From Strigops habroptila (Eukaryota; Chordata; Aves; Psittaciformes; Psittacidae): a stretch of 64,000 bases of DNA. The notes beneath the pieces were generated by a model, which ran no database searches, was not told the DNA's origin, and saw nothing but the letters and a program-made list of their open reading frames with translations. Each line of letters starts with the position of its first letter. The stretch's first letter is position 1. Positions 1 through 11,600 of the stretch are shown here, one piece after another. Made by a program: the position numbers and the translations under genes. The stretch lies in the NCBI RefSeq assembly GCF_004027225.2, contig NC_046358.1, positions 319,001 to 383,000 of the forward strand, given 5' to 3'.

Positions 1-345
1 TCAGCACCCTCACAGGGAAGAGCTTCTGCCTCAGAGCCCATCTCAATCTCCCCTCTGGCAGGTTAAAGCCATTCCCCTTGTCCTGTCCCTAGACGCCCTT
101 GGCCAAAGCCCCTCTCCGGGTTTCCTGGAGCTCGTTTAGGCCCTGGAGCTGCTCTAAGGTCTCCCCAGAGCGCAGCAGAGGGGCAGGATCCCCTCCCTGA
201 CCTGCTGCTCACGCTCTGGGGGTGCAGCCCAGCACATGGGGGGTTCTGGGCTCAAGCACACACTGAAGCTGGGTCATGGGGAGCTTGTCCTCACCAAACA
301 CTCCAAGTCCTTCTCCTCAGAGTTGCTCTCAATCCATTCCCATCC
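1..345 (-). mobile_element. CR1 LINE fragment, cut by the window edge
   Basis: On the minus strand this reads as the end of the CR1 reverse-transcriptase region, followed by the segment that starts with the GGGGAGACC block and continues into the region found in all other CR1 copies here. The 3' tail lies left of the window. The same arrangement is seen, in whole or in part, at 8310-8482 and 47646-48157. Confidence 0.85.
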
Positions 346-1689
346 AAAGTTATTACACAGATGGGCCTCTGTAGAATGACAGGGTATTACCTTTGTTAGT
401 GCACTTTAATTCACATTATATATATTCACTGTATTCTATAAGGAGGTGATAAAATTTTACAGGCAACTCTGGGAATGTTCATGCTTAAAAAACCAAACCA
501 AAGGACAGCCCGGCCCTGGGAAGAACTTTGCTTCTCAGCAGCTTCGAGCTGTCCATGAAGGATAAAGGATGTCCCAGGACAGGAGGGATGACGCCAGCAT
601 CCTCCAGCATCCCAGCCCTGTGACACATCCTGGGTACCACAAACCAGTAACTCCAGCAAGATGGACCCCAGGGACACTGGGACTTGGTGATGAGCTCAGT
701 CACCCTGTGCCAGAGCACTGGGAGGGTATAAGAACCCTCTGTAAAGGCACATTTGGGGTGCCCTCATCAGGCTGGGACCCCTCATGTGCATCAGTGTTTG
801 CTCTGTTGTTCTGCACTATGTGTCCCAGCTTCTCTCCTTCATTGGCATGAATTCTTTGGAGAGCCATCAACATTCCCAAACCTCCTGCCCCCCACCCGGG
901 GCCGCTAGTGAGGTGGGAAGAGGCTGCACTTTGGTCCCATGGGCGAAGGCTGCATGACCAGCGGCCTCCTGCTCCCGGTGCTGGAGAGGTGCAAGAAACA
1001 GGGAAAACAACCACTTCATTTCCCCAGATGTGCCTCTTCCACATCCATTGGGAGAGCCCTGTGCGGAGATCCCCTTCATCCCGGCCTCCTCCTCCTTCCT
1101 AACGGGACCGAGCTCCCTGCTCCACTGCCTTCCCCCCCGTTTGGCTGAACTGGGCTCAATTACCAGCTAATTACCCTGTGAGGGAACGAGCGCAGGGAAC
1201 CGCGATCCAGAGCTCTGGTGCCCTCTAGTTTCCCAGCTCTGGATGTGTTTTTCTCTCTATTAACTGATTTCCCCCCGTTTTTTGTCCTCCGCTGGAGCTG
1301 CAGCGAGGAGGAGCTGCTGCCTCGGCTTGTGCGGCGGCGAAGGGGAGCAGGAAACGAAACCAACCCGCTCTTTTCTTCTGCCGAGGCAAGAACCGGCCCC
1401 TGCATCGGTGTCGCGAGTTGTGGCCGCTCTCAGCCTGGCAAGCGGCTCCTCCAAGGCACACGGTCCGTGACCCCCCCACCGGCGGCGAGGCCGTGGTCAC
1501 CGTGGGCATAATTAAGTCTTATTGTTAATTAGTGCTGTGTTTTGCACAGGGCGAGCTCCAGCCGTCGCGCTTCCAAATGGCCCCGGGGGTCCCTGCATCC
1601 ATTCCCATGGGATCCCCGCACCTGGCATAGAGGATCATGGGGATCCCCGCCATGTGATCCCTGCACCCTGCAAGGGAGGCTCGGGGGGA
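346..1689. other. Upstream flank of B4GALNT4, no gene seen
   Basis: No splice-supported or family-recognisable coding sequence is visible. The stretch passes from AT-richer DNA around 400-480 to GC-rich DNA near 1100. It contains two short AT-rich patches with TAATTA/TTAATTAG homeodomain-type motifs at about 1157-1175 and 1507-1535. The reading frames here lack homology that I can recognise and are taken as chance. Confidence 0.6.
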
Positions 1690-2600
1690 AAGCCTGCACC
1701 CACCGGGCGGGCCGGGCGATGCTCGCACCGATGAGGCGGGATCACGGACCCCTCCCCAGACCGGACCCGACCCGCTCGGGCCCCGCAGCCCCTGCCACGG
1801 CCGCGCCGGAACGAACCATCCTCGCCGCGGGGGGAAGGGGTCGGGGGGCGGCCCCGCCGAGGCCCGCGTTACCCATCCCGCTGGCCCCCCGGGCTCCGCC
1901 GCGCAGAGAGTCGTTCCCCTCCCCTCCCGCCCGTATCCGCCGGGATATGGACAGGGATGGGAACGGGAACGGGGACACGGCCACCCCCCCCCCGCGCCCC
2001 GCATGGCCTCGCCCGCGGCGCCTCGAAGGGATGCCGGCCCGTAGGCGTGGAGACGCGCGGCGCCTCCGCGGGCTCCTCCCTCGCGGGGCTCCCATTGGCT
2101 GCAGGCCCGCGCTGGGCGCCCCGCGATTGGCCGGCGGTGCCGTCGCTCGGGCAGAGAGGGCGTGGCGGCGGCGGTGTCGGGGCGGTCCCGGTCCGCAGTA
2201 CCCCGCGCCCCGCCCGGCCCCGCTCATTCATTCCCCACCCGCGGTACCGGCGCCACGGGCCGGCGGCGATGCCCCGGGCGGCCGGGGGCCACCGCGCCGA
2301 GCCGCCCCGCTGCCCTCGCGGCCGGCCCGGAACGAGCGGGCTGGGCGGGCGGGGGGCCCGATGGGCCGGGGCTAGGCCGGCGGCGGCGATGCGAGCGGCA
2401 GGATGCCGCGGCTCCCGGTGAAGAAGCTCCGGAAGCAGCTGAAGCTGCTGCTGCTGCTGGTGCTGCTCACCTTCGCCGTCTGGTTCACCTACCTCCACAT
2501 CAGCCTGGTGCGCCAGGGCCGCGCCCTGCGCCTCCCCTTCGCCTACGGCAAAGGTAACGGAGGAGGGGGCGAGGCGGGCGACCCCCCCGGGGGGGGGGGC
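1690..2600 (+). promoter_or_regulatory. B4GALNT4: CpG island promoter and 5' UTR of B4GALNT4
   Basis: A dense run of CpG dinucleotides and GC boxes surrounds the first coding exon. Two inverted CCAAT boxes (ATTGG) lie at 2094-2098 and 2126-2130, 32 bp apart, and no clear TATA box is seen. This suits a TATA-less CpG-island promoter with initiation between about 2140 and 2350. The exact start site is inferred and was not located. Confidence 0.7.
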
Positions 2601-5600
2601 AACACCGGGGGGCACTCCCCCATCCCCATCACCCCTCGGTGCGAGCCCTCGGTGCGGTTTGGGGTCCCCCACAAAGGGTGGGGGGATGCCCCCCACGGTG
2701 CGGGGCTCCCTGAGCCCCCCCGGCTCCACCCAGCATCCCCAGGGTGGGACCCGCATGATGGGACCCCCCCGGTGAACCCCCCCCCACCCTCCCAAGTCGG
2801 ATCCATCCTGCATCACCCGGGTGGGTCTGAGGAGAGCAGGACCCCACCGCGGGCACCCTGTGCTCTGCCCTTGTACCACTGGGATCGGGGGTGACGGGGG
2901 GAGACCCAGGAGGGACCCCAAACCGCTTGGGGGGGGCTTCATCGCCCCCCCCCCGAGCGGCCCCGTCCTCGTTTTTCCGCCCGCCGCTTGGCTGCGATGA
3001 CAAAGAGGCCATTTATAGCCACTGTCGCTGCCTGGAAGGGGCAAACCCAACCCGCCCATCCTTGCCCAGCGCTTTCTCAGCCTGTGCTTCGCTATCCAAA
3101 CAAACCCCTTCCTCCTCCGGCCTTCTGGACACCCGGGATGTGATCCAGGATGCTCTGAGGGGCAGGTGCTGGTGCCCTGCAGTTCTGCTTCGTGGTTAAT
3201 TGCTCCCGGTTTTACCCTTGCAGACCTCATTGGGCTGCTTGGAGGGGACAGGAAACTCCATGGAATATTTGCTGTGTGAAACTTGAGCTGCAGCGTTTCT
3301 GCTCAGGCTGAACTTGTGGGGTTTGTGCTAAAAAATTAGGAAGGAACGAGAGTTGGTGCTTATTTAGGCAAGGAATGGCAGGGAATGGCTTCCCTGGGCG
3401 GTCGGAGCAGCTCTGGAGGCTGGTGAAGCCTCTCTGCTGGGAAACCCGAAGTTTCCTATCGTAGCAGCAGCATGATCCTGCAGATTTTGGGCCCTTACGG
3501 GGAAATAGGGATAGCGCCGATCAGAGCAGCAGGGAATGTGCATCCATCCCCTCGGAGGAGGGGTTACGGGGAGGCTGTGCCGCTGCTTCCCCTTCCCTGC
3601 TGCTGCAGGGTCGAGCCTCACGGCAAAGCCACAAGTTGCAGCGGTCTGACCGCAGGCAGCTGCCCCGGGTCATCCCGGATTATCCCAGTTTGGGAAGGGC
3701 CGAGCTCTTCGTCTTTTGGCTCCGGTGGCCTTGGGCAGGGGGAGATGGCACCGCAGGATTTCCTGGCACGGGAGCATGCTCAGCGTGATGCCTGGGGGTG
3801 TTTGAGGTGCTGAGCCCCGGTTCTGCTCTCCCCCACCTCCTCCCTACATGCCCCGCATCCCAGCCTATCCCTCGGGATGCTCCAGAGGGGGCTGTGCTGC
3901 TGCTGTGGCTTCCCCAGGGGAAGCTGGACCTCGCCTGGGCTGGATCCTGCCCGTCTGTGCGCAGGGAGATGCTGCTGTTTGCACCGGGGTGCTTAAAGCC
4001 CTGTGAGCATGTGGCAAAGCTGGAGTTTAGGTCCCATGGAGGCTTTATGGAAGTGTGGTGATGGAGAGGGGCTGGTGGAGGGGATGGGGAGGGGGTTTGG
4101 TCACACGTAGATGGAACCTAATTCTGCTGCTGCAACCCGGTACGTGATGTTCCCCTGGGCTTAGCGGGTGCCCCTGGGCTGGGGTGAGTGAGTGGGAGGA
4201 CGGGGGGGTCACCGTCCCCTCCTGGCTCCTGTGTCTCCTTCCTCCTCCTCCTCCTCAATCCATGGGATCTCTCACCAGCCGGGACCTGCTGTGGGGAGCT
4301 CTGGTGTGTCCTGGTCCCAGATCCCTTAGGGATGGGGTGGGACGCTTGTCGCTGGATGGGGAGAGGGTGCCGGGCTCTTCGGCATCACCCCAGGGGCCTG
4401 TGCACCAGAAGGTGTCTGAGATTTAGAGATTGGGGTTTGATTTTTGGCTGCCGTGGGCCTGAACCTGCTGCTGAGGCTGCTCCAGCTGGTGGGCCCACAT
4501 CACACAGAGGTTAATTACTCATTAGATGAAGTGTCACCAGCAGATGCACGTCCTGGAGGCTGAAGGTGCTGGGCAAGAGGCTCTTCAGCAGCTTGGGGGG
4601 GTGTGAGGTGGGGGGGACCCAGCCAAGGGGTGCACTGGGGTCTGGGGCAGCACAGTGAAGGTGTGGGGGGATTACTGGGGATCCCCTTGGCCCAGCTGGC
4701 AGTCCCACATGGAGCCGGAGCAGCTGGGAATTTGGCTGGGAACTGTGCTGGTGCCCTGAGTAACTCCCCCCTCTCCTCATCTTCTACAAGTAGATAATTA
4801 CCCTTCTCTGCCTAATTGAACACACAGATTCCTCATCTGGAATAATGAGGCCATTACGGTGCTCTCCCGGCTGGAAATGCTCTGAGGCGATGGGGTGGGA
4901 ATGCTGGTGTGCCAGGTGGGAAGAAAGGAGGGGAAAAAAGGGAAGAAGAGGGAAAAAATGCCAGTAAAAACCTCAAATGGCTTTTAGCAGGGGCTTGTCC
5001 TGCTCCTGCAGCCGTCTAACTGGGGCATGTGGGATATTGGTGCTGCTGGGAGCCGGGTTTTGGGGTGGCTTGTGACTGGATGAACACAGGATGCATCCCG
5101 GAGAATGCTGAAGCCAATTCATGGCTAAAGCAGAGCCACTGGGGAAGGAAAACCCACCTGGGCCTCTTGATACCCACAGGATGCGGCACCGCCTGGACCT
5201 GGCTGTGTGCATCCTTGTGGATTCAGCCTGGGGAGGAGCTGCTGGTGTGTGGGGTCCAGAGGACTCCCAAACCTGCTCCAAGCTGGAGGCTGTGGTGGTT
5301 GGATGCTCTTTGTTCGGCTCCGCCTGCAGAGCCTTGTCCTTCCCATCCCTCCCCAGGGAATTGTCCTTTGGGGTCTCGCAGGCTGTGGAGGGGAGGAGGA
5401 GGTTTGGGATGAGGCACAGCAGCATCCTCCCCGCTGCAGGGATAACACAGCTCTTCTGGGCAGCAATTGTGATGATCTGATTTTAATTGGGAGGCTGAAG
5501 CGCTGCGGCCGCCGTGGGCTCCATCCCTTTTGTCAGGGATGCTGGGAGCAGGGGGGGAGAGGATGAGAAAGAGCCCTTTGAAGGGGAAGGGCAGCGGGGT

Positions 5601-8600
5601 TTGCGAGGAGCTGCTTGCCTTGCTCCTGGCATCGCCTGTTCTCCTATCCCTGCCTGGAAAGGCAGCATTCCCTGGATGGACACCCCCTCGGTGCTGGGGA
5701 AGGGAAGGTTTGGAGCTGAAAGCTGCCCAGAAGGAGGGTTTGGAGCCAGGGGAATGGGTTTGGTGTCACCGGGACCCTTCCTCCATTTGGGCTCTTTGTT
5801 ACCGTGCCGGCCCTGCCGAGCGTGAGCGGATGGGAAGCAGCCGGATGGATGGATGGAGGAATGAGCCCTATCTTTTGTCTGGGGGGGACTGGGGGTGCCT
5901 CGGGGCTCTTTGGCACATGACGGGGGAGAAGTATGAGAAAAATTTGGCACGTGCCTGTTTTGGGTGGTTCAAAGGCACCAATTTGGCTCTTCAGAGGCAC
6001 AAGAGGCTTTGAACCACCCCACAGCGGCAGCACCTCTCCCATACCTGGTCCCCTTGGCAGCTGTGGGGGGTCCCCAAAAACTCCCCTGAAGCTGGGGGAG
6101 AGGGGAGGTTCCAGGGCTTGGTAAAGTGAAAACAAGTGGGTTGTGCCGGGGTGGTTTATCCTGAGCTGCCCTCCTGATGCTGGTCTGAGGCTGAGGGCTG
6201 GCTGTGGGGCACCCCACATTGGGACAGGGTCCCCAGGGCTGGTCCTGTCTCTACTCCAGCCGTAGGTCCCTGGGGTGACAGAGAGGGGACCCCAAGCTGT
6301 GCTCAGTGCTGGAGCCCATCCTCTTGCCCACAGGGTGTGTGGGGAGCCCGGATCTGCCCCCATAACCAGGGAAAAGGGATTTGAGTCCTGCCCAAAACAC
6401 TCGGGTTTGGGGTGGCTGAGGATGGGAGCAGATCCCTGGGGATTCATCCTGAGCATGCAAGGGCAGGAGCAGGGATGCAGCTTTTCTAGGGATGCTTTGC
6501 CCTTTGCTTTGCCCTCCTGGGAGCTGCGTGGTCCCTCCCCATGGGAAGGATGGATGCTGTGGGTGCAATTGTTGTTCCGGTCCTTGCAGAAACCCTGGGA
6601 ATTGGGGATGGTTTTGGCACGTGTGTCTGTGCGGGATGTGTCAGAGGGTCCCGCTGGGCCTTGGTGACAGCAGGAGAGGAGAGCAAAGCTCTGTCCCTTC
6701 ATCGCTTCTCAGCCGTGGAAGCTCTTCAAGTCCTGGCAGCTTAAAGCCTTTTAAGAACATAAAAAGACATAAAACAACCCGATAAAACATGTCCCCCATC
6801 CCCTTTCATGTGGGCATTTGCTGTCAGTTAATTCTGTGCTGTTTTCCTCCTCCTGGGGCTCCTTTTGAAGCCTTCTTTAGCTGCGGAGCTGTTGATGCTC
6901 TGCAGCGAGCTGGGGTCACTGTTGCCTCCTCTGTGTCTGGGAAGAAGGCAGATCCATATGGAAAAGGGGCCTCTGGAAGGCCTGGCTGGTCAGTCACTGT
7001 GGTAGTGGGTCCCTGGGCTGCACCTTGTTCCTCCTCCAGCCTCACTGTGCTGTGACGGAGTTGAGACGGCATCGAAGGACCCATCGCTCTGCTCATCCAG
7101 CACAGGTCCCGAGGGATTTGGTGTGATGGGATCTTTGCTCGCTGCTGGTGTCCGGAGGGATGTGGGGATGTGAGCGCATCCCCAGCCGGTGCCAGCTGCG
7201 TGGCCGCGGTCACGGCCCCGTCCTGTGCCGCTGGCTCCGGCATCAAAGAGGCGATTGAGGGAGCACAGGGGGGTGAGGGGCAGGTGGGTGCTGGTGGCAC
7301 GTCCCACAGCCGGCTCCATGTCCCCGAGCACTGTCACGGAGCTGCTGCGAGGGCTGGAGCAGCTCTGCTCTGGAGCCAGGCTGAGAGAGCTGGGCTGGGG
7401 CAGCCTGGAGAAGAGAAGGCTCTTGAAGGGGAGACCTTAGAGCAGCTCCAGTGCCTAAAGGGGCTCCAGGAAACCTGGAGAGGGGCTTTGGACAAGGGCC
7501 TGGAGGGACAGGACAAGGGGAATGGCTTTAACCTGCCAGAGGGGAGATTGAGATGAGCTCTGAGGCAGAAGCTCTTCCCTGTGAGGGTGCTGAGGCGCTG
7601 GCACAGGGTGCCCAGAGAAGCTGTGGCTGCCCCATCCCTGGCAGTGTTCAAGGCCAGGTTGGACACAGGGGCTTGGAGCAACCTGCTCTAGTGGAAGGTG
7701 TCCCTGCCCGTGGCAGGGGGTTGGAGCTGCAGGAGCTTTAAGGTCCCTTCCAGCCCAAATCACTCTGATTCTATGACGGGTGCGTGGTCTGGCTGGAGCC
7801 ACTCCGGCTCCTTTGGAGCTTGTGGTGATGAGAGGGCAGCGGGTGCAGGGTGAGGTGTGAGCTGGGGGACAGAACGGGGGATCTGGTTGCTGTTGATGCA
7901 CGGGAGGGATCTGGGACCCTGAGCTGAGCATGGAAGCATCAGGGCTGCCTCTTCTGGAGGCTGGTTGTCAGCTCGAGTGGTCTCATGGCAGCTCCGTTGC
8001 CAGCCCTCAGCTATCCAGCATTGATTTCCATTGCTGCGCCCGAGAGGGACATCACGGGCTGGGTAAAGAGCATGAAACGAATTGGTTTGGGGTAGATGGG
8101 AATAAAATTCCTCGCTCCTCTAGCTGATGCATCCTCTGCATCCCCATGATGGCCACAGGCCCCATTCACCTCGACCCCATCCATGTCACTACTGTCACCC
8201 AGCCATGTCCCGGTGCCAGCCCTGGTGCTGCGGAGCCGGGAGCATCCCGGGGTTTTCCTGGCAGGCAGTGCTGTGTGTTGCTGCCCCAGAGCTGGATCAG
8301 GACTGCAGGGGGGGTCTCCCCATAGCGCAGCAGAGGGGCAGGATCCCCTCCCTGACCTCCTGCTCACGCTCTGGGGGTGCAGCCCAGCACACGGGGGGGT
8401 TCTGGGCTCAAGCACACACTGAAGCCGGGTCATGGGGAGCTTCTCCTCACCCAACACCCCAAGTCCTTCTCCTCAGGCTCTATCCAGCCTCCACCGGCCT
8501 GTGTTTGTGCTGGGATTTCCCCACCCCGAGGGCAGGACCTTGCCCTTGGTGTGGTTGGACTCTGTGTGGTTTGCACGGTCCCACCTCCCCAGCCTGGCCA

Positions 8601-11600
8601 GGTCCCGTTAGGTGCTCCTGTGAGCTCCTCTCCGTGCCAGGGCAGCTCAGGCTCTGCGTACGGGTGGGTGAGAGCGGAGTGAGCTGCAGTGAGCGTGGTG
8701 AGAACACTCAGCAGCAGCAGTCGGGAGCTGTGGGAGAAAGCACACGAGGGGCATCTCCAGCCGCGTTGGAGGCTTTGGGAAGCATCCAGGAAGCTGCCGG
8801 AGAACTCCCGGCTCGGCAAGCCGAGGGAAGAAAGGGGCAGTGTTCGGGTGAGCGCTGCAGGGAGCTGGGGCAGGAACCTGTGTGAAAGGGCCTCTGTGCT
8901 CCCCGGGGCACAGGGGATGTGACTGTGATAGGGGAAGGGGAAACCCTTCTCCCACCAGAGGCATTGCCCTCGTCTCTGAGCCATGCGATGGGGTCGGTTC
9001 TTGGTCTCCTGCACCCACCACCTCATCCCGAGCACTGCTCCTGGCCCTGGTTTGCTGTCTGGAGGCTGCTGTGACTCAGAGCTGGCTGGTTCCATGGCGT
9101 GTGCAGCTCCTGCCCCTGCTCATGGCTCTGACAGCATCAGCATCGCTTTGTGCTCGCTGGGAAGAGCTCTTAATGCATCCCCATGGAGCATCCCTGTGGG
9201 TGATGCCGTCCTGGAGCGAGCGGGTCCCTCGCTCATCCTCCAGCCCTCCCCCATGCTCTCCCCCCGCTGCCTGCCTTTGTGTGGCCTTTCTGGTCCCTCA
9301 GAGAGGACAAGAGGCAGTTCTATTGCTGCGTTGGTTGTCGCACGGTGCTGGTTGTGTGTCCTTGTGTGTCCGGGGGATGCTGGGGAGCAGCCGCCCTGTG
9401 CTGGTGAGTACTGGGAGGATGCGAAGGGGAAACCAAACCCCTTCCTCCCAGTGCTGCTTTTTCCCTCCTCCTCTTCTCATGCCCCTTGACCTGCTCCTCT
9501 TGTGAGGTTCAGACCGAAGGGTCTCGATGATTTGGGAGGGAGGAGCGAAGTGATGCTCATTGGTACCCAGTGCAGGCCTCTCCCTCCCCTTCCCGAGGAC
9601 ATTCATTTCCAGTTCCCACACAGGCTCATCAGCACTTGGGTGTTTGGTTAAGGCTGCCCTTGGCCTTCGTATCCAGCATTTAAACATCAGGGAACAAGCA
9701 TCAGTGCAGAGCCTGGAAGCCTTTTCCTGGGGCCTGGCTGGTTCTTTTGCTCCTCCTGGGATGCGGCACGTCTTGGAGCGAGCGCTTCCCTCCCCACATA
9801 GAGAAGAGGGTTTCACTGAAGTCTCTCGGGCTTTGAGCCTGAGTTACTTAAACCCCATCAGAGCAGTGGTGACGTTTAACTTGGACACAAACCAGAGCAG
9901 GCAGCACAAGCCTTGTCCTGCTCTGTAGTGGCTGAGAGGAGCTGCTTGAGGTCCTGAGAGTCCCTGCTGAGGATGGAGGTGGGTGGTGAAGATGGAAGAT
10001 GGGCAGGAGATCGTGGCTTTGGGTCTTGAGACCCTCCAAGGGTGGATGCTGTGAGGAATGTTTTTTCTCCCCCTTTGCTCCAATTTATATCAAATAATCT
10101 CTTATTTACCCAATGCCTTATAGCAGGGACTCAAACCTGGGTGTGGTAGCCAAAGAGGAGCGAAGGGGAATGACTGTGTCCATCCCATCCCTGGGGATGC
10201 AGCCTGGGATGCCACTGGCTCAGGTTTGCTCACCAGGACCTGGGGCTTGGCAGCAGAAGCCCATGTTGGGGTTTAGCCCATCCCAGGGACAGGACTTGCA
10301 GCCTGGCACCCCCAGACGGCATCACGAATGGGTGCTGGCCCGGCAGATCCCATGGGAGGTGGGTTCATCTCCTTCAAGGCCAGAAGAGAGGCCTTGTGTG
10401 GGTGCTGCAGATCCAGCCGCTGCATCCATCCTTTGGCAGGTCCCTCGGGAGCGTTCAACTCCTCCTCACTGCTGTGATTAATCCGCAGATCAGCACGGGG
10501 AGGGGGGAATCACTCTGTCCCCAACGCTCTCTGCCAGAGCAGCAGCATCTGTGGCCTCAGCACAGGGAGGATCAGCTTTACTCCTGCTGCCTGCCCTGGC
10601 AGGAGCATCCCTAGGAGTGATGGGGGGTACTTGAGAGTGGAGGAGATGAGTGCTGGATCCAGTCCTGCTCCTCCTTGTGATGCTCCCCATCACCCTCCTT
10701 GGGGATGCAGGGATGGAGATGGGCAAGGGGAGGAGGCAGGCAGGGAGCTGCCAGGAGGGAGCTGGAGCTGCCAGGGCTGAAGAATGGCTGAGAGCAGAAG
10801 AAGGGGCTTTAGAGCTGGATTTCCTGTCCTCGGGTGGGATGGGATTTGTGCTGCCATCTCCAAGGAGACGCCGGCTGCGCGGCCGCTGGAATACTAATGG
10901 CACTGGAGCGTGTCATGGGGGTCCGGGGCACCCCGAGCCCCTCCTTGGCCAGGCTGTGGGGTCTGAAGCTGCCCAACAGCTCCCACTGCAGCAGCCATTG
11001 GGGCTGTTTCACTCTGGGGGGGTGGGAGCCCCCCAAGACTTGCCTTTGGGGGGAAGGGGGTTGTGGAGGCATGGGGGGGATCTTGCCATAGCCTTGAGAG
11101 GCTGTTGGTGACCCCCTTGTGTGATGCCCATGGCTGGGGGACAGGGCTGCACCACTGCTGATGGCATCTGGGGCTCCCCCTTATTGTGATAAGGGGGGGC
11201 TGGTTTTGGGGGGGTCCACAGGTGTTCAGTGTGGTGGCTCTTGGACATCCGCTTCTGAGCATCACATTGGACATCCCTTGACACCGCTTTGAAATGCTGA
11301 GCTGTGTGCCAGAGCTGCAAACCCCCTCCATCCCACCAGGGCTGGGGTGTCCGTCTGAAAGGTTCAGAGGCACCCACCATTCCCCAGCACAAGAGGGACG
11401 TGGAGCTGCTGGAGCGAGGCCAGAGGAGGCCCCGGAGCTGCTGCGAGGGCTGGAGCAGCTCTGCTCTGGAGCCAGGCTGAGAGAGCTGGGCTGGGGCAGC
11501 CTGGAGAAGAGAAGGCTCCTGAAGGGGAGACCTTAGAGCAGCTCCAGGGCCTAAAGGGGCTCCAGGAAACCTGGAGAGGGGCTTTGGGCAAGGGCCTGTA

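Noticed and set aside
1869-3230. 453-aa open frame on the minus strand
   Set aside because: It lies across the CpG island and first exon of B4GALNT4, has biased Pro/Arg/Gly composition and no recognised domain. Typical GC-driven antisense frame.
5644-6702. 352-aa open frame on the minus strand in B4GALNT4 intron 1
   Set aside because: No domain, no splice or start context, low-complexity composition, and intronic location.
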